This document shows, in pieces, positions 1 through 11,418 of a stretch of 64,000 nucleotides of DNA. The translations under genes and the position numbers were made by a program. The notes beneath the pieces are model-generated. The model searched no databases. It worked only from the letters and a program-made list of their open reading frames with translations, and was not told where the DNA came from. Position 1 is the stretch's first letter; each line of letters begins with the position of its first letter. The DNA comes from Glebionis coronaria (Eukaryota; Streptophyta; Magnoliopsida; Asterales; Asteraceae): NCBI GenBank assembly GCA_025667525.1, contig CM046878.1:510516274-510580273 (forward strand), given 5' to 3'.

Positions 1-799
1 GAGGTAGTGCCAAGCGGGAAAAATTATCCACGAATCTGCGATAATATCCAGCTAAGCCTAAGAAACTGCGGACTTCTGTCGCTGATGTCGGTCTTGGCCA
101 CTTAGTGATGGCCTCGACCTTTGCTAGGTCCATAGTGATTCCTTCTACTGATACAATGTGACCTAAGAATGCCACTTTGTCTAACCAGAACTCACACTTG
201 GAGAATTTCGCATACAGTTGCTTCTGACGAAGAATCTGTAGTACCGTACGAAGATGGTCTTCGTGTTCCTCCGTGGACTTTGAGAAAATCAGGATGTCAT
301 CGATGAATACAATGATGAACTTATCTAGAAATTCATGGAAGATTCTGTTCATCAAATCCATGAACACTGCTAGAGCATTTGTCAGGCCGAATGGCATAAC
401 TACAAACTCGTAGTGGCCATAGCGGGTACGAAAAGCAGTCTTGGCAACATCCTGCTCCTTAACCCTTAGCTGATGGTAGCCTGACCTTAGATCGATCTTC
501 GAGAAGTGTTTGGCCCCTTGAAGTTGGTCAAACAGATCATCTATACGTGGCAGTGGATACCTATTGCGGATGGTAATCTTGTTAAGTTTGCGGTAGTCTA
601 TGCAAAGTCGCATGCTTCCGTCCTTCTTCTTAACAAACAAGACCGGTGCGCCCCATGGAGATGCGCTCGGTCTAATGAACCCTCGTTCGAGAAGTTCTTA
701 CAGTTGATACTTCAGTTCCTTCAACTCTATGGAAGCTACACGGTACGGAGCCTTCGAGATTGGTTCAGCTCCTGGAACAAGGTCGATATTGAATTCCAC
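1..799 (-). pseudogene. Ty3-gypsy reverse transcriptase (partial, broken)
   Basis: Translation of the minus strand gives an almost continuous RT: finger motif around [18 protein letters not shown], palm [13 protein letters not shown], the PFGLTNA block, then the catalytic V-F-I-D-D-I near 297-310 and the start of the thumb (FLGHIVS) and connection ([14 protein letters not shown]). Its role is cDNA synthesis in the cytoplasmic particle. It follows the protease in the same frame but is separated from it by a TAA at 800-802, with another in-frame TAA at 698-700. RNase H and integrase would follow beyond the left edge. The FIDD variant is normal for plant gypsy elements. Confidence 0.85.
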
Positions 800-1611
800 T
801 TATCGTGCAGGTGGTATGCCTGGAAGTTCAGCTGGAAAAACGTCTTGGAATTCCGACACAACTGGTTGATCCTGAATCGATGGAGATTCAGCATCAATGT
901 CGTGAACCGTAGCTAGATAACCCTCGCAGCCATGTGACAGTAGTGCACGTGCTTGCAGGGTAGATATGATTTGTACAGACCGTCCGGGTATGAACCCGTT
1001 ATGAATGTACTCTGGTGCATTAATGTCGCCGAAGATCACCCGATATGAGTGGCAATCTATGGTAGCATGGTGCTTGGGTAGCCAGTCCATGCCGAGAATC
1101 ATATCGAAGTCAATCATGTCCAGTGGAAGTGCATCAACTGAACGAACTTTATCGTCAAATTCTAGAGGAAGACTCTTGTATACATGAGTAATTAATACCG
1201 AGTCCCTCAAAGGCGTGGAAATGGTAAGCCTATTCTCTAATGGCAAGGGAAGCGTCCTAATGTTCTTAGCATAAGCAGTAGAAATAACTGAGTGAGTGGC
1301 ACCCGTATCGAAAAGAACACATGCAGCTTGGCCGTACATATACAAAAATCCAGTAATGGTACCTGTAGATTTGTTGGCCTGATCGCGAGATGTCGTGTAG
1401 ACACGTCCAGTGGTAGGAGGCGGCTTACTATCAGCATGACCCGAGGTACCTTCCATCTCACCCTTACGGCAATCTTTGATACGATGGCCAGGGAGGCCAC
1501 ACTTGAAGCACGCGTCGGTATCACGACGACATGGGCCAGGGTGTCTGCGATGGCAAGTATTGCAAAGAGGATGAGTGAATCCTCCAGCAGGAATCCTTGC
1601 TTGCTGAGGGC
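800..1611 (-). pseudogene. gag zinc knuckle plus aspartic protease (Ty3-gypsy), exon-like block 4
   Basis: The block begins at an acceptor-like CAG (intron-like gap 1612-1681) and encodes a first Cys/His cluster (CNTCHRRHPGPC), then a canonical CCHC knuckle, CFKCGLPGHRIKDC. After a linker comes a retropepsin-like protease with the active-site run LFDTGATHSV and the flap/core segment LPLDMIDFDMILGMDWLPKHHA. It ends at TAA 800-802, directly before RT in the same frame. The knuckle binds element RNA; the protease cleaves the polyprotein. The open frame extends upstream to 1624, but those first codons are intron-like and do not continue the gag sequence. Confidence 0.8.
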
Positions 1612-1681
1612 CTGATGATGACAAAATGTGTAAGATAAGGTATATGCACGAGTATAAGACGTATGCATCATAAATGATTAC
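1612..1681 (-). other. intron-like gap 3 in Tekay gag (70 bp)
   Basis: On the minus strand it starts GTAATC and ends CATCATCAG, with a T-rich 3' half and a branch-like CTTAC. Removing it joins two coding blocks in phase 1. Confidence 0.55.
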
Positions 1682-1970
1682 CAGTGACAGCTGAACGGTT
1701 AGGTTGCGAACCCTTATGGTTCTGGTCCCTTCCGTTACCGTGGTTCCTGGTAGAGATTAATATAGTGTCAGCATAAGAGATATAACATGAAATCGTAAGA
1801 AAATGCATAAATAGTAGGACCTGCTGTTGTTGGAGTGTCCAGCGTTGTTACGGTAATTATCATTACCGCTACGCCTTTCCACAACAGAACGGTCGTTAGT
1901 GTGACCGTTTCCTCTGGGTTGATGAGGCTGCTGCTGAGTAGCCGGCTGAGACCGGTCCCTAGTTTTCTGC
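1682..1970 (-). pseudogene. gag basic linker, two short exon-like blocks (1821-1970 and 1682-1746)
   Basis: Block 1821-1970 (150 bp) encodes a Gln/Asn/Arg-rich linker (for example SQPATQQQPHQPRGN), and block 1682-1746 (65 bp) continues with a similar Asn/Gly/Arg-rich stretch. Both are open in the frame required by their neighbours. They lie between capsid (to 2054) and the zinc-knuckle block (from 1611), separated by gaps of 83, 74 and 70 bp that all have GT...AG ends. Such a basic linker is expected between gag capsid and nucleocapsid. The exon interpretation is inferred from reading frame and splice-like ends only. Confidence 0.55.
1747..1820 (-). other. intron-like gap 2 in Tekay gag (74 bp)
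   Basis: The minus strand begins GTCCTA (a weak donor) and ends CTCTACCAG, with a branch-like ATTAAT about 15 bases before the end. Joins neighbours in phase 2. Confidence 0.5.
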
Positions 1971-2053
1971 CTGGAAGATACAGTTTAAGAGATGATTATT
2001 GAACATATTATGATAGGATGCGGTTTGGTTACCGCTTGAATACGAATGTTTAC
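1971..2053 (-). other. intron-like gap 1 in Tekay gag (83 bp)
   Basis: The minus strand begins AG|GTAAAC and ends CTTCCAG, with a branch-like TCTTAAAC. If not removed, gag stops at the TAA that overlaps the donor. Joins neighbours in phase 2. Confidence 0.55.
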
Positions 2054-2781
2054 CTCTTGTCGGGTCTTTCAGCTTCCCCGAACTCATCTCGCTCCAGCAG
2101 CATCTCCAGCTTCCTCGCTGCGTCGGCCACTTGTGCTACTGTATTGAACGTAGCACACACCAGATTGTTCGCGACCGAAGTGCGAAGTGCCCACCTAAAG
2201 TGGTGTGCCTGCTCCTCAGGAGTACCAGCTGCTGCTCCAAGGAAACCAGCTAAGCGAAGAAAGCGCTGCATAAATTCGTTGCTATTCTTGCCCGCTCTCT
2301 GTCGTATCCCATGGTACTCTCGCTTGAGCTTGTCCTGCTCCGCCTTGGGAAAGAACTGCTCCATCACTCTCTCCTTGAATTGGGCCCATGTCAATCCAGC
2401 AACCCAATCATCACCTCCTTCTGACTGCGTCAATGTTAGCCACCAGCTGAGTACATCGCCTTCGAACCGGTAGCATGCCAACCTCGCCTTGTATGCGGGG
2501 TCACAGCCCATAGCATTGAAAATCTTCTCGATATGAGCCTACCAGCTGTCAGCATCGCTGGGGCTATCGGTCTTCTCAAAAGCTCTAGGACGGAGCTTGT
2601 TGAATCTTTCCAGCCACACTGCTAATGTCACTGGAGGAGGAGGAGGATGTACTTGTTGTTGCTGCTGGTTGTTTGCAGCCTGAACCTCAGCCCTGATGTC
2701 ATTCCTCAATTGAGGAAGTAAAGCCTGCATTGCAGCTTGGATGGCTGCATTCAGTTGCTCCTGCTCGCGTGTGAGAACCAT
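2054..2781 (-). pseudogene. Ty3-gypsy gag capsid region with one in-frame stop
   Basis: The likely start is the Met at 2781 (MVLTREQEQ); the Met five codons upstream at 2796 is less convincing. The protein is a retrotransposon gag (PF03732-like): an N-terminal helical/Gln-rich segment, a proline spacer, then the capsid core with VLSWWLTLTQ, TWAQFKERVMEQFFPKAEQDK and REYHGIRQ. It forms the particle shell. A TAG at 2539-2541 interrupts the frame just before the core, and the frame is open again immediately after. The capsid part ends at the donor-like site 2054/2053. The stop makes this copy inactive unless read through. Confidence 0.8.
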
Positions 2782-2796
2782 CTGACAGTATAACAT

Positions 2797-3218
2797 AAAA
2801 CATATGATTAACAGATCAAAACATAAAATTTATATATATTCATGAAAAAAATTTATGCAAATAAATCAGAGAAAAATTTTATGCAAGAAAATTTGTGTAT
2901 GAATGCATGATGCAGTTTTGAAAACTTTTGTATGCTCGAGAGTGAACGCCTATGGTCAGTTCACCCAAATAAAAGACATGGCGCGGGGACGCCTATGGGT
3001 CGGTCCCAAAGTTAAAAGTTTCGATAAAAGCACATACGACTAATATGGTCAGTCCTGTACCAAGCATTACTAGTCAAAAACCCTGTAACATATGACATTA
3101 TATACGTATGCATAAAAATATGATGAATGCATGAAAACGACTGTCAGTTCTAGGAAGACCGTAGTGACTACCCACTAATCACAGGTCATATTTTGAGAGC
3201 CTACAGGTCGAAGCCTTG
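2797..3218 (-). other. Tekay 5' untranslated leader
   Basis: Lies between gag and the primer binding site. It contains two similar stretches on 'cgcctatgg...cggt/cagt' around 2950 and 2990. No ORF of note. Confidence 0.5.
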
Positions 3219-3230
3219 GCTCTGATACCA
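3219..3230 (-). other. primer binding site, initiator-Met tRNA type
   Basis: The minus strand reads TGGTATCAGAGC, complementary to the 3' end of plant initiator Met tRNA. It lies four bases (ATTA) after the LTR end. Confidence 0.9.
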
Positions 3231-3234
3231 TAAT

Positions 3235-6226
3235 TGTAACACCCCATTTTGATAAATGAAATATTACGCATAATTATGGCGTGTCATCAAAGCATACAAG
3301 GATAAATGTCTAAGCATTATTTGACCATAAAAGGGAAATACCGGAATCAAACATCGGTAGTCCAAAAGTAAAGCTCATCACATACAAACATAAGTACTGT
3401 AAAGGAAAGGACGAAACAATGTCCATTGCAAGCTGTATTAAAGTAAAGGAAATGCATAAAGTAAAGAAAGGCAGTAAAGCTTCCAGTCCATATGCACGTA
3501 CGTTTGAAATCTACGAGCGTCCCTGAGTACCTGCCGTTTTGGGAACATAGAAAAGGAAAACGGCTGAGCAAGACGCTCAGTGCACGGATGTACAATATAG
3601 CATGAATAGGATAAGCATATAACATATAACAGCGGAAGACTAAGTTCTTGGTAACCTGCTTAAGTATTGAGAAAACTGGTTTTATAGTTTAAAAAGCCTT
3701 ATGTTTCTCTTATGAAAACTGTTTTAACATATTTACCATTAGCCCATATAGGTCATGAAAAGGTCACGTGCATGAATACTTAGAGGGGTGACCTCATCAT
3801 GCAAATTAGAGGGGATGCCTCTAATTAATATACTGGTTTGGGTAGGAGGGATCAACTCCTTGTGAAGGATGCAAGGCACACACCACATTCACCATGAAAT
3901 CCTGTATAAACATGTAACTAGGATGCACCCATACACCCCACATGATATAATAATATGGCCAAAACTGAAAAGGACGCCACAAGCAATCACTCCGCCGTGG
4001 GGAAGTCATAACATTGGTGCCTCCAATGTTATGGTTATGGTACCTCCATAACTAGGTGAACTAGTCATGCTTGTATATGGCTATAGGTTATGCTAAATTA
4101 AACATAAGCAATTCAAAAACAATAAAACAAGTACTGGGAAAACAGTTGGCTGCATACGGGGAAATCCTAATAAGGAAAGAATGTCCATACTGAAAGGACG
4201 GGAATCCGTACCTCAAGTCCAGTGAATGAACGGAAGAAAGACTCCTACTTCTGGATCACTAACGCTACATGAATACACACGTGTATAAGTATCGAATCAC
4301 TGAATACGTACTGGGTTTTATGTCTAGTCTTAACTTATTTTATATGTTCTAAGTCACGTTTTATTGTATTAAGCCTTAATCTGTGTTTATCTCATATTCT
4401 GATTAATCTGATTAAGTATTACTGGTATTTCATGTGTTAATATACTTACGGTGCAATAATAAGTAACTTTCCAAAAATAGCAGGTTTCCAAAAATAGAGA
4501 GTTTCCAAAAATAGAAAGTTTCCAAAAATAGAAAGTTTCCAAAAATAAAAAGTTACCAAAAATAGAAAGTTTCCAAAAATAGAAAGTTTCCAAAAATAGA
4601 AAGTTTCCAAAAATAGAATTACTGCTTAAAATATATTAGTTTCTAAAAATAGAAAGTTTCCAAAAATAGATTAACTTCCTTAATTAAATAGGTTTCCATA
4701 TATAGAAGGTTCCCATAATTAGCTTAGCTGCCAGAAATAAATAAGTTTCCATATATAGAAGGTTTCCATAAATAGATTAGTTGCCTTATTTAATTAAGTT
4801 TCTATAAATAGAAGTTTCTATAATTAGAATTAAGCTGGTTACATAAGCTAAGAATATAAGCCTAAGTGTTTATATGCTTATTCTTAAGTCATATCATATA
4901 ATGTATAGTTTAATTATTATTTTATGTATTTTAATTAAACTATAGGTTAAAGTATTTTAATTAAAGTATAACATGTTTTAATTAAAATAGAATTAAATAC
5001 TTAGGTTAAAATGTGTATAATTATATATCACTAACATAACCTAGGTCATGGTTTAATTAATTAATTATAAGCATAGTTTTAAATAAATTAATTAATTATA
5101 ATTTATAACATAAAAATACTTAGGTTAAATTAATATCATGCTAATTAATAATTAGATTAACCTAAGTCATGGTTTAATTAATTATATCATTTCATGAATA
5201 ATTTTATAACCTAAGTTCCTAAATCATAAGAATAAACATATAACATGAATCGGGTTTTAACCAACGAACCATGAACCGGGCATGAATTCGACACCGTATC
5301 CCGAACCAACTCGGGGTACCCGTGTCTCCTTGCTGCCATGGGACCCACACGCACCAACCAAGACCAAAATGGTCTTGGTGGTGGTCGGTTTGGCAAACCG
5401 AAACCCCTACGGGTTCGGTTCTAGCCTGCGGCCAAAAACAAACACCCCTTAACATCCTTTTAATTTTTAATTAACACCAATACTTATTAAATCCATGATT
5501 AATTGTTAGGTTTTTAACAAAATGACAATAACATGTTCATAATAAAATCAAAGATTAAAAGAAATGAAAAAGAAAGGTTAAGAAATGATATACCCAATAT
5601 GTAGCTTGAAGAATGATGAACAAACACAATTTCTAGCAATGTTTTTATTATCAAAATCAACCAACACCCTCCTATGGTGGTGTTCTAGGTGGCGGCACAC
5701 AAGGAGGAACAAGAATGAGTATTTAGGTTTTTTCTCTAAAAAATTCTGTAAAGTGAAATGAAGTAGTGAAAAAAATGTAAACCCCTTTCTTAGTAATTTT
5801 GACAATAGGCTTGGCCCATCGGACTTAGTAGCCGCGGGTAGGGGGCCCCACTTGGGGTTCCCGTACCCTTTTCCCGTGTCCCGATGTTTCGTGTTTGTTC
5901 GTGGTTAATCGTGTTCGTGTTTTAAGTGTTTCCGCTTATTTTATTATGTATCTTATCGTATTTATGTATGCTCGTAATTATTATATATATTTACGTAATT
6001 ATTTTAGTTCGTGTTTTAATGGTGTTCATATTTAATTATGTTCACGTGAAATACTTATTAAATGTTTATATTGAGTTTGTACGTAAACGATACTTATCAT
6101 GTTATACACGTATGTACTACTTAATTAATAGCACGTGAATGTGATCAATACTAAATAAGGAAGGTTTTAATCTAGGACGTACGATCTTAAGGGTACTATT
6201 CATGGTAAAAGCATGCGGATTTTACA
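3235..6226 (-). repeat. 5' LTR of the Tekay-type element (2992 bp)
   Basis: On the plus strand it starts TGTAACACCCC and ends TTTTACA, giving a TGTAA/TTACA inverted terminus. The low-coordinate boundary is fixed by the primer site. The high-coordinate boundary is fixed by return to the Athila LTR sequence at GGATA (6227). Base composition is very AT-rich at 4900-5200. No conserved ORF; the short ORFs in it are chance. The 3' LTR is outside the window, so LTR age cannot be read. Confidence 0.85.
4465..4680. repeat. 17-bp tandem array inside the Tekay LTR
   Basis: About ten head-to-tail copies of a unit close to AAAGTTTCCAAAAATAG; degenerate copies with 'tttccatatatagaagg' continue to about 4830. 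Two copies carry a single change (AAAAAG, TTACC). Confidence 0.85.
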
Positions 6227-7120
6227 GGATAAGAGGCCACGTCAGATGGATGAGGACCACCAGTTGGTGTTGCTTCCGATTTATATGGGGATTTAATCCC
6301 AAACCATGTGATTCACACGAATGGATTAAAACCCCCATTTTTTGATGGGTAAAATTGGTGTATTGGGTGAATTAGGGTTTGAGTAAAGTGGTAAAAAGAT
6401 AATGGAGGCTGTGTGTATTTGGGAGAAGGAGATGAATGTTTTCTTGGAGTTATCGAGTGAGGGGTAGGGTAAAAAACGTGTGGTGTGTGTGGGGTTTTAT
6501 TGTATACGTTTGTTTATTAAACGTATGGGAGGTGTGAGTAAATCGTTTTGTGGGAATTGACTGCTACGGTTGACCAAGGTTTGGATAACTAAACTTTCCA
6601 CTGATTTTTGTTGATTATTTGGGCCTAGCCCAATTCACATCCATTCGTCCCATGATATAGCCAATGGCTTGGGCCAACTTATGATCCGTTTATAAAATGC
6701 AATTGGGCCTTATTATCCATCACATGGTAATTTAAAAAATTGGTTTAATGGGCTTGTGGGCCCAATAAGTAAATTTGGGACCCACTAAGCTCGAATATCT
6801 TCAAAAAGATTAGATCCGCGTAAATCGAGTTCGATTTCGGCTTCCTTGATTGTTTCTTCAAAATCGTGTCGGTTTAGCCGGTTTTCGTGAACTTGAGCAC
6901 ACTTTTGGTCTTTTGACTTTGTCTTCGTCTTCTTCTTGGACTTTTCTTCAACATTTGACCGTGAAATCCCGTGTTTTCTTTCCTTTTGATCATTTGTACC
7001 TATTTAACACAAAAACACAAAACTACGCGTAATTCCGACTTTTACGATGTTAAACACATGATTAGGTCTTGTTTTTCCTTGATTTTAGTGGTAAAAGGAT
7101 AAGTGTTTACACACTTATTA
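6227..7120 (-). repeat. Athila-1 3' LTR, remaining part
   Basis: Nearly identical to 13184-14078 (894 versus 895 bp). The rest was separated by the Tekay insertion and lies left of the window. Confidence 0.9.
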
Positions 7121-7133
7121 AATCCCCTACACT
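7121..7133 (-). other. polypurine tract of Athila-1
   Basis: The minus strand reads AGTGTAGGGGATT directly against the LTR. The same sequence precedes the 3' LTR of the second Athila-like element (44274-44286). Confidence 0.85.
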
Positions 7134-9137
7134 TGACCATTGCAATGACCCCATGCAATGCATATTTCAAAGCATAAAGTTACATTTTTCTCATGATTAA
7201 TCCATCTCGGCCTTTATTAAGATATACTAATACTACTATGATGAAAAGATAAAAACTTGAAAGGAAACAAAAGTTAAAACGATTTATTAACTTGGAAAGT
7301 ATTTGATGGAAGAAACTCGTAAAGAAATCTAAGACTTAAATTAGGGCTTTGGTGTCATGAATATTAATCACCCTCAAGTTTCACGTTCCCCATACTAAGC
7401 TTAAAAACGAGATCATTGTTATTACAATTTAGCACAACTAACACTTACTCATGTGGTTTAATTATTCACTTAGACTCCCTTATTCCTATGGTGTATCTCT
7501 TGTATTTTATTTTTGTCTTGAATGATCACGAGGATGCATTTTTTACTTATTTTGATAATTTATTTAGGCCGAAAATAAAGTGGGACGATTTAATCAATAT
7601 TTAGCTAAAGGACAAAATCTTTTAAAACGGCTTCTCGAAACCTCAAAAAGTTCAGATCTTTGCATAACTCGTTTCATGATTTGAGACCTTTCTCGGACCG
7701 ATATTTGGCATTGACTTCAAACTTCAAATCTTGAGAGACGTTCTTGAAATTATGGTCTTCTCTTCATTTTGGTATACATCTTCATTAAGAGTGAGAGATG
7801 CTTCAAATGTTGATCACGACTTCTTCATTTATCCTCTTCTTTATTTAGGATTTTGATATACAACGATCCGCCTCCTTTTCGGACTTGGATCTATTTATCC
7901 TCATACCTTGTTAGGGTCTTTTTGGATAGACTTCTCCATGATCTTTAGGGGAGTAATTGCTTCTTGTCGTGTGTCTTGATCCTTCATATTGATTTTGGAT
8001 TAATGATCTTCACATCATCTTTGGATCTTTAGCAAAAAAAGTGAATCCTCATGCCTTATGAGGGCCTTTTTGGACTCAGGTATCCTCATGCCTTGTTAGG
8101 GCCTTTTTGGATATGCCAATCTTCGCGTCCCGCTTCAATAAGTTATGCCTTGGCTATGAACTCTAATTAATCCCGAGCAACTTTTAAACAATCTTTGGCT
8201 AGAAGCTAAGTAATTTTTCAAATCGTACGACCTTATTTACTGCATTAATTTATTTACAAGTGATGGGAGAAAAAGATCATAATTAACTCACATAATTTAA
8301 TGAAAGAATATCAAACTTATAATTGACTCTATCATTTCTCGTTCTCCACAATTTAAATGAGACTCGTGGATGCTTAGCCTAATAAACCAATTAAGGTCTA
8401 CATGGTTAAGGATACTAGCTAGAGTAAACTCGGATAAGTAAACTCGGGTTGAGTCAAAATATTCACGACGGGCCTAATATATCAAAGACGTCTAAACTCG
8501 TTAAAACCATTTTATTTATTATTTATGAATTTATTCTTGAAATGGAATATATACATACGATGCGATGACAAAAGAAAAGAAAATAAATTAAAATGAATGG
8601 AAAATACTACTAGGCCAAAATAGATCAAAAATTTGAAAAACGTTGAAAAATTAAATTTTCCGGTTAAATGAGGTCAAATTCATGGAAAAGCCCACTAAAA
8701 TACGATAGAAGTCCCCCTACACTTAATATAAACATTGTCCTCAATGTTTAAGCATGTGGGTGAATAAACTCCCCTACACTTAGGACATTGAGTGCGTTGT
8801 TTAAATCGAGCTAAGGGAGAGACAACTAAAGTGATTACATTTATTCGTCTTATCTATATACATGTATGAATCACAATAGCAAAAACTTATCGAAGGAACC
8901 GGGTACACGGGATCACGGGTCGCGTTAAAAATACCAAAAGTGGATCATTAAAGCACATGTCCCTGCACACATCACAACACACAAACAACCTACTTGGCTC
9001 CCCCTACACTTATTGGCGGAAATGGGTGAAGGTGAAAAAGGTGGAAAGGGTGGAAAAGGTAAAAAATCTATCCTAGTTAAACGATGCTTGATTTTTTCTT
9101 CACGAGTCTCTAGCTCAACTCGATTTCCCGAATGTCA
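7134..9137 (-). other. Athila-1 3' noncoding region
   Basis: There is no ORF with recognisable content in these 2 kb. Around 7890-8120 a motif of the type 'cctcatgccttgttagggcctttttgga' recurs three times. At 8730-8749 an 8-bp-arm palindrome (AAACATTG-TCCT-CAATGTTT) lies between two copies of the polypurine-like AGTGTAGGGG; the same arrangement is found at 42668 in the second Athila-like element. Confidence 0.6.
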
Positions 9138-10670
9138 TCATTCAAATGGGAAAATCATGGGAAAATCGAGATTTCCAAGAGAGGAAAATATCTCCATGAT
9201 AAAAGGGTGAAACAAAGTCATATAAGGAATACCCCATGAAAATCCACCCGGGTCAAACACATAATTTCCATCACAAAAGGAAATAAACCCCGAGGTGGTA
9301 AAATCACGCAAGTCAAAGAAGAGTGGGGTATCCTTAGGTAACGATCTATTAAATGAAAGGGTAGTATGGTGATATGGCAATGAAAGCAAGAAAGTCTCTA
9401 TTCCGGGATCAAATGCCGATTCCTTAACGGGAAAGTAGCAAGAGGTGTTGACATTTAAGCTCAAAATGTCATTTTGATCCAAAGTGGAGGAGTCTTCCTC
9501 TTCCAAACTCGATGTGAAAACATAACTATCATTGGAGTCATAGGAAAACTCATCCTCGGGTGGGGGTGGTCTTTGTGGAGCTACAAAACCCGGGGGAGCC
9601 AAATAGTTAGTACTCTTGTAAGACAAATGGTTAACATCAACATTAGGTTTAAATTGAACCCTCTCATTAGCATTGGTGTTATAAGCATAAACTTGTTGTT
9701 GTTGATTGTAAACCTTGTCACAATTATAGTACGAATGTGGTCCACCACAAGTCTCACATGTTTCACAAGTTTCTTTCACGGCATTCACATGTGTAGTGAG
9801 GGCGTCGGTTTTTAGAGCAATTGATTCAATAAGCGACGTAAGCTTATTAATTCTCTTATCATTCTCACTAGAACTAACACTTGTCATAGTGGCCCTAACA
9901 CTCTTGGTTTGCACTTTAGCCTTGTTTTCAATTATAGCTCAAGCCTCGTCCATGGATTTCACAAGAATATTGCCCTTCGCGGCACTATTAAGTGAGTCTT
10001 GGTCATTTAGAGTTAAACCATTGTAAAACGTATTAATTTGATGCACTTTAGTGAAACCGTGTGGTGGACATTTTCTCAAAAGCTCTTTAAATCGATCCCA
10101 AGACTCACTAAACGTTTCCCCATATTTTTGTTCAAAGGTGATGATTTCATTCCTTAAAGCGGTGATCCGTGATGGTGGAAAAAAGTAGTTTATGAACTTG
10201 GTCTCTAAGTCGATCCATGTGGTAATACTTTGGGGTGGTTCCTTATCAAGCCAAATTCGGGCTTGTCCCTCGAGGGAAAAAGGAAAGAGTTGTAAACGAA
10301 TGGCCTCTTGTGGCACCCCATTGTATTTGACGGTGTTTGCTAATTGTATGAAACGTTTGATATGAGCGTGTGGGTCATCATTAGTACGGCCTAAAAATGG
10401 TGTAGCGGAAACCATTTGAATAAAACCCGTTTTAAGTTCAAAATTATTCGCTCTGATATCCGGCACCACAATTGCGTCATCGTTTCCTTCAACGTGAGAT
10501 TGTAGAATCTCAATCATTGGTCGATTATCCGTTGCCATCGTATTGTCGAAAGCTCGATTCTCGGGATCGGCTTTAATGACGGTCTTTTTGTTTTTCTTTT
10601 TCTTCTTTTTAGAAGAATTAGAAGTATTTGGTACACCAATCGGTATGTATGTACGCGCGCGAGTGCGCAT
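9138..10670 (-). pseudogene. Athila gag fused in frame to a C-terminal tail, one stop
   Basis: The start MRTRARTYIPIGVP at 10670 matches the second Athila copy (MLTRGRALIPIGV). Domains: a basic Lys-rich N-terminus (KKKKKKNKK), the gag capsid core (FSLEGQARIWLDKEPPQSIT, FFPPSRITALRNEI, ETFSESWDRFKELLRKCP), an in-frame TGA at 9939-9941, then a Cys/His cluster CETCGGPHSYYNC (C-x2-C-x3-H-x4-C). The reading frame then passes straight from the proline-rich segment after the knuckle into an acidic stretch and a tail (FDPGIE..., NYVFDPGG) that in the second Athila copy lies downstream of the protease. The protease and everything after it have been removed by an in-frame deletion. Capsid function is possible only with read-through of the TGA. 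Confidence 0.8.
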
Positions 10671-11401
10671 ACAATTAAAACTTTGGAATGAGGTAGGAGA
10701 CCTCGGTCGACTTTGAGAGGAAAAGGACTTTCCCTCTCGAGGTTCAATATGAAAAAGCTACAAAAATATATACGTAATACTACTTGAGTTGGCAAACCAA
10801 TAAGCGGTTGTCCCTCTCAATATACGCACAAGAAAGCGGGGAAACGAGGTGGCACGAAGCACTTAAGTACCTTTTTTCTTAGACGGCCTTTTATAGCGCG
10901 CCGCCTTATACCCACCTTATAGTTTGTATAAATCGAGCTCAAACGTTTTATTAGTATTTGTCTATTTTGCCCTTTTTTGCGTTTTGGATTCGAATACAAT
11001 AGTTAGGTGATGAAATCCCAACTAAGGTCTTATTTGAAAAGTAGGTAAATTAATTGTGCTACGTAATATAATATAGTAAAAGAAAAATCTTTTTGTATTT
11101 TTTAGAAAAATATATATTCACAAGAAAAAGCGAAAGAAATTGAAATAAGAAAAATAACAATAATACGTAATATTTTTGGCGTAATACTTTTAGGAAAAAG
11201 TATTACTTTTGGATTTTTTAATTTTTTTGGTGCAAATCTTTAAGAAAGAGTTTGCTTTTGATGATTTTTTATTTTTTTGTATTTTTATGTTTTTTATTTT
11301 TTTTATGTTTTTGATTTTGTTGCAAGAAAAACAACGTTAAAAAATGAACGGGTCCCAAAATCCAAATCGTCTCACGAAATCGTCAATCGTAACGAGCGAA
11401 G
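10671..11401 (-). other. Athila-1 5' leader
   Basis: Untranslated stretch between primer site and gag. AT-rich near the primer site; contains the TATA-like box at 10887-10895. Confidence 0.6.
10887..10895 (-). promoter_or_regulatory. TATA-like box in the Athila-1 leader
   Basis: The minus strand reads GCTATAAAAGGCCGTCTAAG, followed by TACTTAAGTGCTTC. The same block is in the leader of the second Athila copy at 38583-38591, at a similar distance (217 and 224 bp) before gag. Confidence 0.5.
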
Positions 11402-11415
11402 CGGCAACGGCGCCA
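11402..11415 (-). other. primer binding site, Asp-tRNA type
   Basis: The minus strand reads TGGCGCCGTTGCCG, three bases after the LTR end. Confidence 0.85.
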
Positions 11416-11418
11416 ATT

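Larger units (their letters stand above)
1..6226 (-). mobile_element. Tekay/Del-type Ty3-gypsy retrotransposon, 5' part, truncated by window edge
   Basis: The element reads leftward: 5' LTR (3235-6226), primer binding site, leader, gag, protease, then reverse transcriptase to base 1. The RT carries the F-I-D-D active site and the order gag-PR-RT fits a chromovirus. The Tekay/Del assignment rests on the LTR end GGTGTTACA followed by a Met-tRNA primer site and on the RT wording. It is inserted in the 3' LTR of the Athila-like element to its right: the bases after 6226 (GGATA onward) continue the sequence found uninterrupted at 13184 in that element's other LTR. Several in-frame stops make it non-functional. 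The 3' half, 3' LTR and left target duplication lie outside the window. Confidence 0.85.

Noticed and set aside
506..916. 136-codon plus-strand ORF
   Set aside because: Lies antisense to the Tekay RT, which has clear motifs on the minus strand.
4387..4593. 68-codon ORF with FYFWKLSIFGN repeats
   Set aside because: A direct translation product of the 17-bp LTR array.
6850..7032. 60-codon ORF repeated at 13808-13990
   Set aside because: Repeated only because both are LTR copies; no other support.
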